64,000 nucleotides of DNA from JAVJSU01 sp040219275 (lineage in GTDB: Bacteria > Chloroflexota > Anaerolineae > Aggregatilineales > Phototrophicaceae): assembly GCA_040219275.1 (NCBI GenBank), contig JAVJSU010000007.1, forward strand, positions 248,001 to 312,000, read 5' to 3'. A model generated the notes under the pieces. That model made no database searches. It had not been told where the DNA came from and was given only the letters and a program-made list of their open reading frames with translations. This document shows positions 26,529 to 33,952 of the stretch, piece by piece. A program made the position numbers and the translations under genes. How positions within the stretch are numbered: position 1 is the first letter of the stretch; each line of letters starts with the position of its first letter.

Positions 26529-27602
26529 TTAGTCACGCAATGCGCGTCCGGTGAGTTTCAGAAAGACTGCTTCAAGATCGGGTTCGCGGACTTCCACCGC
26601 CTGTACTTCGATGCCTGCGCGGTCAATGGTTTCGATGATTCTTGCCAGTGCTTTGCGTCCACGATTGGCGTAGACGATGATGACGTTATCGTGGGTCTGA
26701 CCGGAACGGATGACAGCGACTGTGCCGGTGGCGCGTTTTTCCACTACCGGATCATCAATGGTGTCTGCATCGGCGATTTGCTTAAGTTCGATAGACTCAA
26801 AGCGTGCCTGTGAGATGCCGGGTGCGCTGGCTTCGATCTGGCGGAGCACTTCGTCGCTGGCGGTTTGTTCGCCGATGCTGAAAACCAGACGATCTTCTTC
26901 GCCGACTTGTTGGGTGAGTTCGCCCTGTGTCCCCATAGCAATGACTTCACCATGATCGATGATGGCGACGCGATCACTGAGTTCTTCGGCTTCTTCCATG
27001 AGATGCGTGGTGTAGAGCACGGTCATGCCATATTCATCACGTAGACGGAAGACGGTATCTAGCACACGGCGACGATTTTGCGGGTCGATGCCGACGGTGG
27101 GTTCATCCATATAGACCAGTTGCGGGCGATGGAGCAAGCCCACGCCGATATTGACGCGACGTTTCATCCCGCCGGAAAAGGTGTTGATGCGGTCTTTCTG
27201 GCGGTCTGTCAGGTCGATAAACTCCAGCACTTCATCCACGCGTTTTCTGAGTTCTGCCCCGCCGAGGCTGTACATCTTGCCGAAAAATTCGAGATTTTGA
27301 CGGGCGCTGAGATCAGGATAGAGCGCGATTTCCTGTGGGATGACCCCCATGAGTTTCTTGGCTTCTAGCGGTTGTTTGGTGATGCTGAAACCGCCGATTT
27401 TTGCGTCGCCTTCGGTGGGGGCGATGAGTCCACTTATCATGGAGATGGTGGTTGTCTTGCCCGCGCCGTTGGGCCCGAGTAGGCTGAAAATTTCGCCTTT
27501 ACGGATGTTGAGGTTGACCCCCTTGACGGCGTGTACCTCGGTGCCGTCTTTGCGCTTGTAGATTTTCTTCAAGCCGGATGCTTCTACGATATGGTCATTC
27601 AT
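26529..27602 (-). CDS. ABC transporter ATP-binding protein (exporter)
   Basis: 357 residues from ATG 27602, with GGGGAGA upstream. Walker A LLGPNGAGKTTTISM, signature FSGGMKRRVNIG, Walker B LVYMDEPTVGIDP and the H-loop VLYTTHLMEEAE are all intact. A C-terminal extension of ~110 residues resembles the accessory domain of multidrug/nodulation-type ABC ATPases (DUF4162-like). Drives the two downstream permeases. Its promoter region carries an operator matching the one upstream of the PadR gene. Confidence 0.92.
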   Translation of the reverse strand: MNDHIVEASGLKKIYKRKDGTEVHAVKGVNLNIRKGEIFSLLGPNGAGKTTTISMISGLIAPTEGDAKIGGFSITKQPLEAKKLMGVIPQEIALYPDLSARQNLEFFGKMYSLGGAELRKRVDEVLEFIDLTDRQKDRINTFSGGMKRRVNIGVGLLHRPQLVYMDEPTVGIDPQNRRRVLDTVFRLRDEYGMTVLYTTHLMEEAEELSDRVAIIDHGEVIAMGTQGELTQQVGEEDRLVFSIGEQTASDEVLRQIEASAPGISQARFESIELKQIADADTIDDPVVEKRATGTVAVIRSGQTHDNVIIVYANRGRKALARIIETIDRAGIEVQAVEVREPDLEAVFLKLTGRALRD

Positions 27603-27663
27603 TGGTTGTTCTCCCCGTTTGATAATCGTTGACCGTTTACTGGTTGATAATTGTACATTCATA

Positions 27664-27681
27664 TATATGTACGTGCATATA
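27664..27681. promoter_or_regulatory. Probable PadR operator upstream of ABC exporter operon
   Basis: TATATGTACGTGCATATA is an 18-bp near-perfect palindrome, about 62 bp upstream of the ATPase start. It matches the site upstream of the PadR gene (28280-28297) at 16 of 18 positions and has the ATGT...CAT arms common for PadR sites. Confidence 0.72.
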
Positions 27682-27700
27682 TGCGATAAGTTGCAAATTG

Positions 27701-28258
27701 CTATGATCTGGTTGTGTTTTTGCGGATTTGACCGATTGCACGATCAAACCAGCCTAGATGGAACTTGTGGACTTCTATGCCGTAGTCCAGCGTGAGCAGG
27801 CGCAAACGATAGCGACGCGGTATTTTTTCTACATCGCCCACATTCGCTAAAATGCGTTCTCGCAGTGCGCTGAGTACCTGATAACGATCGTTCATTTCCT
27901 GACGATAACACAGCAGATTCTCTATGAGTGTCTCATCGTCGATATGATCTGCGAAATGGATTTGCCCCAGCCAACCTTCCCTCACGGGTGGTTCTGCGAG
28001 GGGGGTTTTGAGCCAGTCTTCCAGCATCATTTCGCCAGCTTTTGTGACATGATAAACCTTCTTATCCGGGTTATCACTTTGCTCGATGAGTTCAACATCT
28101 ACGTTGCCCTGTTCATGTAGTTTGTAAAGTGCACGATAAATCTGGCTCTGGTCTACTGTCCAGAAATGCTGAACGCTCTGATGGAACGCCTTGTTCAAAT
28201 CATAGCCGGACATCGGCTGGTCACTGAGCAGACCTAATATGAGATGTGGTAGGGACAT
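27701..28258 (-). CDS. PadR-family transcriptional regulator
   Basis: A 185-residue repressor. The N-terminal winged helix shows LILGLLSDQPMSGYDLNKAF and DQSQIYRALYKLHEQGNVD, with KVYHVTKAGEMMLEDWL as the wing, characteristic of PadR proteins. The C-terminal ~90 residues form the helical dimerisation domain of the PadR-s2/Vir-type group. It directly precedes the ABC exporter operon. Matching palindromes before this gene and before the ATPase gene suggest that it represses both and is relieved by an exported compound. Confidence 0.9.
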   Translation of the reverse strand: MSLPHLILGLLSDQPMSGYDLNKAFHQSVQHFWTVDQSQIYRALYKLHEQGNVDVELIEQSDNPDKKVYHVTKAGEMMLEDWLKTPLAEPPVREGWLGQIHFADHIDDETLIENLLCYRQEMNDRYQVLSALRERILANVGDVEKIPRRYRLRLLTLDYGIEVHKFHLGWFDRAIGQIRKNTTRS

Positions 28259-28279
28259 CGATTTTCGCCCTGACTTCTA

Positions 28280-28297
28280 TATATGTATGTACATATA
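28280..28297. promoter_or_regulatory. Probable PadR autoregulatory operator
   Basis: TATATGTATGTACATATA, an 18-bp palindrome with only the central pair unmatched, 22 bp upstream of the padR-like start. Near-copy of the site at 27664-27681. Confidence 0.72.
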
Positions 28298-28389
28298 GTA
28301 TCGAGTGATATTTGTGTTCTCACAAGCCCGAAATCCTTAATCTCCGTGTCCTGCTTGCTCATAGCCTACGATGTTCTGGCATCGCGGCA

Positions 28390-28419
28390 ATCAACCATAT
28401 GGTTGATCTGGTATCAACC
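28390..28419. promoter_or_regulatory. Perfect 18-bp palindrome plus third half-site upstream of two-component operon
   Basis: ATCAACCATATGGTTGAT (28390-28407) is a perfect palindrome, followed after 5 bp by another ATCAACC (28413-28419). It lies about 105 bp before the histidine kinase start, a fitting place for a response-regulator or repressor site. The cognate protein is not known. Confidence 0.5.
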
Positions 28420-28522
28420 GTTTGAAGGCGCGGGAGACAGGCTGTAGATGTTACACTAACGATTAGTGATGGAGGCGCATTTGTCTCCATAAAGAATTAT
28501 CTTAGAACGGGATAGTATCGTT

Positions 28523-29755
28523 ATGAGCGAATCAATGACTAACGGCATGACCCCATCCCCCGACGACCAGCATGAGTGGGAACGCTGGATGTTGATCTGG
28601 CACAGCATTCTGGGGGTGTTGTTGATTATTACTGCGGGTGTGGCGTTCGCTTATCCAGAAAGCGGGCAGAATACGCCTATTCTAAGCGCGATGGTGTTGT
28701 TATTTTCGGGCTGGTATGCCGGACTAGTTTATTGGGTCAGGCGTTGGGAACGCAACCGATTGGCGTATTTGTGGGTGTATATGCTGGTAGGCTTTGCGAT
28801 CTGGTTTGGGTTGACATTCATCAATAGCGATTTCATGTTCTTGCTTTCGATTTTGTTTCCGTTGCTGTATCTCTCGCTCCCCTTACGCTGGGCGGCGGCG
28901 GGTGCTATCGTCTTGAGCGGGCTAACGATATTCCGGATGTTTTTGTTTAATGTGGACGATGCGAGGTCGTGGATTGGCTTTATGGCGTTCTTGACATTGG
29001 TGGGCATCGCGCTGGCAAGCTTTATCTCGGATATTATTCAGCAGAGTGAACGGCGCAAAAGTTTGATTGACGAACTTGATCGCACGCGTCGGGAACTTGT
29101 CGATACACAGCATCGTGCGGGAGTTCTCGAAGAACGTCAGCGATTGGCGCAAGAAATTCACGATACGCTGGCGCAGGGGTTCACGAGTATTGTCACGCTA
29201 CTGGAAGCGGCAGAAAACACCGCAGATGATGCACAACGGGCAAGTGGCTATCGGCATCAGGCGAAAGAAACCGCACGCGATAATCTGGAAGAAGCGCGGC
29301 GATTTGTTCACGATTTACAACCGCAATTGCTGGATAATCAGCCCTTGAAGGCGGCAATTCAGCGGTTGGCGGATAGATATTTTGCGGAAACGAGCGTTCA
29401 AGCACAATTTACCGTTACCGGATCACCGTTGCCACTGCATCCGGCGATTGAGGTGGTTGCGTTGCGGATTACCCAAGAATCACTCACGAATGCGACGAAA
29501 CATGCCTGTGCAACCGTCGTCAATATCACGCTGTCTTATCTTGACGAGCAAATCATCCTTGATATTCAGGATGACGGCATCGGTTTTGAGAGTGACAAGG
29601 TCAACATGGGGCAGGGCTTCGGCATCATCGGGATGCGTCGACGTGTGGAGCATGTGGGGGGAACGTTCACGATTGAGAGTGTTGCGGGGGAAGGCACGAC
29701 CATCGCCGCTGAATTGCCATTTAAACCGCTGGAAGGAAAAGATGATGACAAATGA
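28523..29755 (+). CDS. Sensor histidine kinase, NarL-partner (HisKA_3) type
   Basis: A 410-residue membrane kinase with about five to six N-terminal membrane helices (residues ~28-170), a short coiled coil, and the HisKA_3 dimerisation region ERQRLAQEIHDTLAQG with the phospho-accepting His213. The ATPase part shows TNATKHACA (N box), DIQDDGIGFE (G1) and GQGFGIIGMRRRVE (G2). There is no separate extracytoplasmic sensor domain, so the membrane helices probably sense directly. Overlaps the response regulator gene by 14 bp, so the two are translationally coupled. Confidence 0.92.
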   Translation: MSESMTNGMTPSPDDQHEWERWMLIWHSILGVLLIITAGVAFAYPESGQNTPILSAMVLLFSGWYAGLVYWVRRWERNRLAYLWVYMLVGFAIWFGLTFINSDFMFLLSILFPLLYLSLPLRWAAAGAIVLSGLTIFRMFLFNVDDARSWIGFMAFLTLVGIALASFISDIIQQSERRKSLIDELDRTRRELVDTQHRAGVLEERQRLAQEIHDTLAQGFTSIVTLLEAAENTADDAQRASGYRHQAKETARDNLEEARRFVHDLQPQLLDNQPLKAAIQRLADRYFAETSVQAQFTVTGSPLPLHPAIEVVALRITQESLTNATKHACATVVNITLSYLDEQIILDIQDDGIGFESDKVNMGQGFGIIGMRRRVEHVGGTFTIESVAGEGTTIAAELPFKPLEGKDDDK

Positions 29756-30380
29756 TATTCGTGTTCTGATTGTGGATGATCATCCGGTTGTGCGAACAGG
29801 GATCATCGGGATGCTGGAGAATCAGCCTGATTTTCAGATTGTGGGCGATGCAGACAACGGAGAAATGGCGCTGACGTTAATCAAGGAGCGCAAGCCGGAT
29901 GTTGTGCTGATGGATTTGCGAATGCCCGTGATGGATGGCATCGAGGCGACGCGCCGTGTTCGCTCGGACTATCCGCAGGTACAGGTGTTGATATTGACGA
30001 CTTATGACACGGACACGGATATTGTGACCGCGATTGATGCCGGGGCAGTGGGGTATCTCTTGAAGGATGCTCCGCGCAACACGCTGTATGATGCGATTCG
30101 GGCGGCTTCACGGGGGGAGTCTGTGCTCGCGCCGAGCGTTGCTTCCCGTTTGCTGGCGCATATGCGTAAACCCGTGCAGGAGCAAAATCAACTGAGCGAG
30201 CGGGAGATTGACGTGTTGCGGTTGGTATCTGAGGGGAATACGAACAAGCATATCGGTAAAGCGTTGCATATCAGCGTGGCGACGGTGAAGACTCATCTCA
30301 CGCATATTTTCCAGAAGTTAGATGTGCCGGATCGTGCGTCTGCGGTGCGGGAAGCGATTGAGCGGGGGTTGTTGACTTAA
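29742..30380 (+). CDS. Response regulator, NarL/FixJ family
   Basis: 212 residues from ATG 29742 (or 29745), with GGAAGGA just upstream; the long frame running back to 29382 is read-through of the kinase region and is rejected. The receiver has the acidic pair in LIVDDHP, the phospho-acceptor Asp58 in VLMDLRMPVMDG, and Lys in YLLKDAP. The C-terminal LuxR-type helix-turn-helix reads LSEREIDVLRLVSEGNTNK and ISVATVKTHLTHIFQKL. Partner of the overlapping kinase. Targets unknown; the palindrome at 28390-28419 is a candidate. Confidence 0.94.
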   Translation: MMTNDIRVLIVDDHPVVRTGIIGMLENQPDFQIVGDADNGEMALTLIKERKPDVVLMDLRMPVMDGIEATRRVRSDYPQVQVLILTTYDTDTDIVTAIDAGAVGYLLKDAPRNTLYDAIRAASRGESVLAPSVASRLLAHMRKPVQEQNQLSEREIDVLRLVSEGNTNKHIGKALHISVATVKTHLTHIFQKLDVPDRASAVREAIERGLLT

Positions 30381-30407
30381 AGTGGGAAGTGGGGAGTTGG
30401 AAGTTAG

Positions 30408-30462
30408 AAGAAAAAAGCATAACGCAAAGACGCAGGGAGCGCGGAGAAACGCAGAGAATTTC
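30408..30462. repeat. Dispersed repeat family A (within a 305-bp gap)
   Basis: AACGCAAAGACGCAGGGAGC followed by GCGGAGAAACGCAGAGAA. The rest of the 30381-30685 gap is AT-rich toward its end and probably holds the promoter of the next gene; no other structure is evident. Confidence 0.65.
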
Positions 30463-30685
30463 ACTTTAAAACTTTCGAGATTTTGCTTTAGATAGGACGG
30501 TAATTTTGATCGGTGCGTTGATCTTCAAAGGTGATGAGTGTGGGTCTCTTTATGTTCTCTTGAGCGACCATCCGAAGGTAAAAAATGATGTTCGTACTAT
30601 TTCATTTTCTCTCGTAATTATGGTAGTATATTCGTAATATTAGACGCGGATTCTTTTAATTATTGTTGAGAAAACGAGACTATAA

Positions 30686-31057
30686 ATGGATGATAAAAAG
30701 AGTATCAGAGTTCGACAACGCGACGATGGGATTCTCGTCTTTGAATTTTATGCGATGCACAAAAAAGCCGCTGATGAGTTCGCGGCGATTGTCCGCGCGG
30801 GCATGAATTCTGTGCCTGAAAAATTACGTGTGATTTATGATTTTAGCCAGTCGCCCTCGCCAACGCCCTATTTCTTGACGCTACAGGGCAAACTCTATAA
30901 TGAATATCCACACCCCGCCGATGAGAAATCCGCCTATGTGACCGGAATCGATAATAATGAAGTCTGGGTTCGGATCGTTCGGAAATATCTGGTTGCCAAG
31001 GATATTATGAAAGTATTTACGATGCGCGAAGATGCCATTAAATGGTTGCTTGAATGA
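30686..31057 (+). CDS. SpoIIAA/STAS-like protein, distant paralog
   Basis: A 123-residue protein with the family layout seen at 5.6-7.6 kb: N-terminal DDGILVFEF strand, a central LRVIYDFSQSPSPTPYF strand-turn in place of Asp-Leu-x-x-Ser-Gly, and C-terminal MKVFTMREDAIKWL. It is about 23 kb from the main array and stands alone between the two-component pair and the HNH gene. Function unknown. Confidence 0.68.
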   Translation: MDDKKSIRVRQRDDGILVFEFYAMHKKAADEFAAIVRAGMNSVPEKLRVIYDFSQSPSPTPYFLTLQGKLYNEYPHPADEKSAYVTGIDNNEVWVRIVRKYLVAKDIMKVFTMREDAIKWLLE

Positions 31058-31137
31058 TTGTGTTAAGTTGGATTGGACACGAAAAAAGCGTAGGACGTGA
31101 AGGTGTCCCCGCTGGTTTGATTGAACTATAGAGGACG

Positions 31138-31689
31138 TTAATACTCGATGTAGCGCTTCCAGCTATCCGGTCCGGTGCCGATGGCGACCACAAGATAACT
31201 TGTACGCGGTGTCTTCGGCTCCCATCGGAGCTTCATGCCTGCCTCATGAGCAAGCCGCGCACCTTTTTTGTGATTGCACTTCGCACAGGCGCAGGCGGTA
31301 TTCGTCCACTGGTCACGCCCACCACGCGAACGCGGAAAGATATGATCTACGGTGAAATCATTTTTGGAAAGATGCTTCCCTTTTTGTAATGATCCCGGTC
31401 TGACTCCGCAATAAATGCAGGTGTAATCATCGCGGGTTAGCACACCCTTGCGGCTCCAATGAGCACGGCGACGGGGTACGTTGATATAGGTGCGTAGGGC
31501 GATGACGGACGGTACCGGAAACTTATCACGGACGGTGCGGAGGAATTTACCGGTGTCTTCCACGGTGATGGCTTTACCGGCAATTAAGAGATTAATAGCA
31601 CGCGGGATGCTGACGACTGCCAGTGGCTCCCATGTGCTCCCGTTGAGGAGTAGAACCCGATTTTGTAAAATAGATGCAGTGCTGGACAC
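31138..31689 (-). CDS. HNH endonuclease family protein
   Basis: A 183-residue protein with an HNH nuclease core. Two CxxC-type zinc knuckles (CIYCG and CAKCN) flank FTVDHIFPRSRGGRDQW, where the DH pair supplies the catalytic His, and the last residues of the motif are NHKKG. The N-terminal ~85 residues (LLLNGSTWEPLAVVSIPRAI) match the domain regularly seen ahead of this HNH type in many bacterial phyla. It is not next to a restriction methylase, a terminase or an intron, so the physiological role is unclear. Confidence 0.88.
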   Translation of the reverse strand: MSSTASILQNRVLLLNGSTWEPLAVVSIPRAINLLIAGKAITVEDTGKFLRTVRDKFPVPSVIALRTYINVPRRRAHWSRKGVLTRDDYTCIYCGVRPGSLQKGKHLSKNDFTVDHIFPRSRGGRDQWTNTACACAKCNHKKGARLAHEAGMKLRWEPKTPRTSYLVVAIGTGPDSWKRYIEY

Positions 31690-31857
31690 TGTTGATTACA
31701 CAGCCTCTCAACTTGCTTTTGGTTTTGTTTTTGATAGGACGCATTATAGCATTTAAGCATTAAAGTCGCTTTAAAATACTGCGAGTGTTTAAAAATTTTA
31801 ACATTCAGCGCATAGGCGAGTAATCGGAATGCAAAATTTCCCCTGAATGACTTGTGA

Positions 31858-31949
31858 TGACTCCCTAATGCAAACAGGAGTCCCGAATTTTAATCCACAG
31901 TGAAGGGATGGAGCCAACACCCCTGCCTGACGCGATTCATCCCCTCACT
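31858..31949. other. Two intergenic hairpins in a 438-bp gap
   Basis: GACTCC (31858-31863) / GGAGTC (31877-31882) is followed by a longer hairpin, AGTGAAGGGATG (31899-31910) / CATCCCCTCACT (31938-31949), with 11 of 12 pairs. Downstream, 32028-32060 is a family B repeat with an imperfect arm. The rest of 31690-32127 shows no open frame of note. Whether the hairpins belong to a small RNA or to the HNH gene leader cannot be decided. Confidence 0.4.
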
Positions 31950-32127
31950 GGAATTAACGTTTTATACTATGACAAACTTACAGTAAATCTTCAACTTGTC
32001 GTGCTATATCCGTTTACGCATGTGTGGTGTGGGCGACCTAGCAGGTCTCCCCTACAGTTTATGATTGCCACACATTTTTGATTACAATAAATCCTGTCCC
32101 AATCCTGAAAATCAGCGTCAATATGCG

Positions 32128-32283
32128 TTAGTCTCTTTGTATGTTGGGTATGCTCCCAAAATTAGGAGCATACGGCGAAGTCTTGTTGTGACTTAGATAT
32201 GAAGTACGCCTTGTCCGGTATCGTCTGAACGATTGACCGGTATTGCGACTCCGGTGCGAAGGGTCTGATATGTCAGATCGCAC
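32128..32283 (-). CDS. Candidate small basic protein (51 residues)
   Basis: GTG 32283 is preceded at 7 nt by a strong GAAAGGAG ribosome binding site (32291-32298) and opens a frame of 51 codons ending at TAA 32128. The product is Arg/Ser-rich (SFRRYRTRR segment) and hydrophilic, with no known motif. A hairpin TATGCTCC / GGAGCATA lies inside the last third of the frame. It follows the 85-residue gene by 86 bp on the same strand. The ribosome binding site is the main support; without comparative data this remains a candidate. Confidence 0.35.
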   Translation of the reverse strand: MRSDISDPSHRSRNTGQSFRRYRTRRTSYLSHNKTSPYAPNFGSIPNIQRD

Positions 32284-32369
32284 TGTATTGCTCCTTTCGA
32301 AAGTAAGCTATTGGCTGTTAGCGATTAGTTCTTAGCTAAAAGCTAAGGTCTAATGGCTTAAAGCCAATC

Positions 32370-32627
32370 TCATGCTGATGGTTTTTCTAATAAGCGTAAT
32401 TGCGGCGCGGGTCGCTCGCTTTGTGATTCTATTTCGCTCAATGTTTCCTGCGCCGTGTAGATGATGTCCTGTAAAACGCCTTTGAGATCGTCGGTACTCA
32501 TGCGGCTAATCATCTGTGTGCGCCCCTCGCTGGCGGCGTTGTGCAGTTGATCTAGCACGTCGTACAACTGATTCAATGCTGAATCCGAGTAAAATAAGGT
32601 CAGTTGGTGCTCTTGATTTTGTAACAT
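32370..32627 (-). CDS. Small helical protein, unknown
   Basis: An 85-residue, probably all-helical protein (LNQLYDVLDQLHNAA, DLKGVLQDIIYTAQETLSEI). GAGG lies 8 nt before the ATG. No homolog family is recognised. It sits between the excisionase-like operon and the candidate small gene, on the same strand as both, after a terminator, so it has its own promoter. Confidence 0.62.
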   Translation of the reverse strand: MLQNQEHQLTLFYSDSALNQLYDVLDQLHNAASEGRTQMISRMSTDDLKGVLQDIIYTAQETLSEIESQSERPAPQLRLLEKPSA

Positions 32628-32697
32628 GGTCGTGCCTCATTCCTTTGTGTACTTGCTCTTTTGTACAAACGCTTCTCTAGGCGGATAAATCCAGGCG

Positions 32698-32739
32698 AAA
32701 AAAAAGGACGTGAGTCTTATTCAGTCTCACGTCCCTTTT
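32698..32739 (-). terminator. Terminator of the HTH/small-ORF operon
   Basis: On the minus strand GGACGTGAG / CTCACGTCC (32726-32734 with 32706-32714, 11-nt loop) runs into eight T. It lies 36 bp after the end of the small gene at 32775. On the plus strand it is followed by CTTTT, so it could work both ways. Confidence 0.82.
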
Positions 32740-32774
32740 GCGTTACAGGAACTTGGTGCGGGTGCGGTGCGTTC

Positions 32775-33086
32775 TCATTGACTGAGACATCGCTCCCTAA
32801 AGTGAGACTGATGCTTGTGCGGTTTTCCGTAATCCGGCGCGACATCATTACTGTGCGGCAATGTGCCTTCTGCGCCTGCGAAACCTGCGCCTGCGAAACC
32901 GGCAAAAATCGTGCCGTTACCGGAGGCGAGACGCACCATCGGATTACCTGAGCGGGCTATCGACGCAACCAAACCACATGCGCGCGCAACAATACCGGAA
33001 TCCAATAGGCGGATTTCGGATAGGGTCACGTCAAACGTGGTATGGTGTAGCATATCGGGTTGCTTAGATAACCAGCGCGCAAACAT
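32775..33086 (-). CDS. Possible small protein, second gene of HTH operon
   Basis: A 103-residue frame beginning 6 bp after the HTH gene stop and ending just before a strong terminator, so position supports it. The sequence has no known domain. A tandem 15-bp duplication (TGCGCCTGCGAAACC at 32871-32885 and again at 32886-32900, plus strand) encodes the repeated AGFAG segment. Overlapping frames on the other strand are possible, so coding status is uncertain. Confidence 0.42.
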   Translation of the reverse strand: MFARWLSKQPDMLHHTTFDVTLSEIRLLDSGIVARACGLVASIARSGNPMVRLASGNGTIFAGFAGAGFAGAEGTLPHSNDVAPDYGKPHKHQSHFRERCLSQ

Positions 33087-33091
33087 CGGAA

Positions 33092-33301
33092 TTATGCACC
33101 TTTTTCGATCTTGGTTTCGTTCAAAAATGATTGGATACTTTCGCCGGTGATAAACACACGACGCATCCCATCGGGTTTGCTCACCTGAAGGTGACCCTTC
33201 TTGATGAGGCGTTTCAGGGTGCTGAGGCTGATCCCCAAAATTTCAGAGGTTTCCTGACGGGAATAGACAGCACCTGCTTCAATACGAGTTTTATTATCCA
33301 T
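33092..33301 (-). CDS. Excisionase-like helix-turn-helix DNA-binding protein
   Basis: A 69-residue protein whose core VYSRQETSEILGISLSTLKR, then LIKKGHLQVSKPDGMRRVFI, is the winged HTH of the MerR-like/excisionase (HTH_17) group. AAGGA precedes the ATG by 7 nt. Such proteins act as recombination directionality factors or as small repressors. No integrase or attachment site is nearby, so a regulatory role is more likely here. Its promoter contains a perfect 12-bp palindrome, which suggests autoregulation. Confidence 0.82.
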   Translation of the reverse strand: MDNKTRIEAGAVYSRQETSEILGISLSTLKRLIKKGHLQVSKPDGMRRVFITGESIQSFLNETKIEKGA

Positions 33302-33337
33302 GATTTATCCTTTCTTACCCTTTACTTCCTATACTTG

Positions 33338-33366
33338 AAAATACCACATTTTAAAATGGTCGTCAA
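33338..33366 (-). promoter_or_regulatory. Promoter of HTH operon with palindrome in the spacer
   Basis: On the minus strand TTGACG (33366-33361), a 17-bp spacer and TATTTT (33343-33338) form a good sigma70-type promoter. The spacer holds the perfect palindrome CATTTTAAAATG (33347-33358), a likely repressor site. Confidence 0.68.
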
Positions 33367-33438
33367 GGGATTTACCATGTTCTTGAGTGTTCGCAAGGGG
33401 TCACAGGGGATAGAATGGCTAATTTTTACCCTGTGGGG

Positions 33439-33468
33439 TTGACAAAAAAAACGGTTTGACTGCATAAT
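33439..33468 (+). promoter_or_regulatory. Promoter of the pheS T-box leader
   Basis: TTGACA (33439-33444), 18-bp spacer, CATAAT (33463-33468). Transcription would begin near 33475, directly at the first base-paired region of the T-box. Confidence 0.68.
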
Positions 33469-33600
33469 AAGCGGCGAAAGGCGATGACGGAGACAGTCCG
33501 CACATCACGCTCCAACAGGGAGCCGGAATCACCGACTGAGAGTTCTGGCAAGGCGGCGCGTGTGGAATTCACTCCTGAGCTGACAGGGGAAAGGGACATA

Positions 33601-33673
33601 GTTTTCAGTTCTCAGTAAACAGTTTTCAGTAAAAGCGTTTTTGCTGATAACTAATCACTGTAAACTGTGAACT
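33601..33673. repeat. Family C repeat inserted in the T-box leader
   Basis: AGTTCTCAGTAAACAGT (33607-33623) and ACTGTAAACTGTGAACT (33657-33673) pair at 14 of 17 positions with AAAAGCG(T)n in the loop. It makes a self-contained hairpin, so it may not disturb the T-box fold. Same motif family as at 8893 and 63762. Confidence 0.75.
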
Positions 33674-33856
33674 AGCACCGAGTAGTCTGCTCCGTGAGAT
33701 GGTGTGTCAACATAATGGCACAGCATAAATCCGACGTGACAGGATGCGCCCGTAGAGAAGTCGGGCGGTGAGCGGGTGTGTTGTGCGGCGATTGTCGTCG
33801 TGAAACATGCCAATCAGGGTGGTACCGCGAGTGCGTGACTTACGACAGTAAACCGT

Positions 33857-33923
33857 AACGCTCTCGTCCCTGACATGCATCAAGTGGTTTTTGATGTGTG
33901 TCATGTGGACGAGAGCGTTTTTT
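33857..33923 (+). terminator. Regulated terminator of the T-box
   Basis: Perfect 13-bp stem AACGCTCTCGTCC (33857-33869) / GGACGAGAGCGTT (33907-33919), then a T run, 30 bp before pheS. The 5' arm contains the CGTCC that competes with T-box pairing. Confidence 0.9.
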
Positions 33924-33952
33924 GTTGTGTATTAGTAGTTGGGGACGAACAC

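Larger units (their letters stand above)
33475..33923 (+). ncRNA. T-box leader (tRNA-Phe-responsive) of pheS
   Basis: A cis-acting leader that binds uncharged tRNA-Phe and switches between terminator and antiterminator. Visible landmarks: the CTGAGAG region near 33536, the specifier TTC at 33568-33570 within TTCACTCCTGAGC (a Phe codon followed by A, the usual context), a GAGTAG element near 33680, the T-box motif AGGGTGGTACCGCG at 33816-33829, and CTCGTCCCT before a strong terminator. Its ~450-nt length is unusually long because a family C hairpin repeat (33601-33673) lies between stem I and the GAGTAG element. Secondary structure was judged by eye. Confidence 0.93.

Noticed and set aside
29382..29741. 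N-terminal extension of the response regulator
   Set aside because: This frame overlaps the kinase domain out of frame; the receiver domain and ribosome binding site place the true start at 29742 or 29745.
31138..31689. HNH gene as part of a restriction-modification system or IscB-type nuclease
   Set aside because: No methylase, RuvC domain or guide-RNA-like element is adjacent; the protein is a short stand-alone HNH type.
33092..33301. Integrated phage or plasmid marked by an excisionase
   Set aside because: No integrase, structural phage genes or attachment repeats were found nearby; an isolated small HTH regulator explains it as well.
33600..33680. Short repeated CAGTAAACAGT units as a CRISPR array
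   Set aside because: Units are too short and irregular, there are no spacers of even length, and no cas genes occur; it is a dispersed hairpin repeat.
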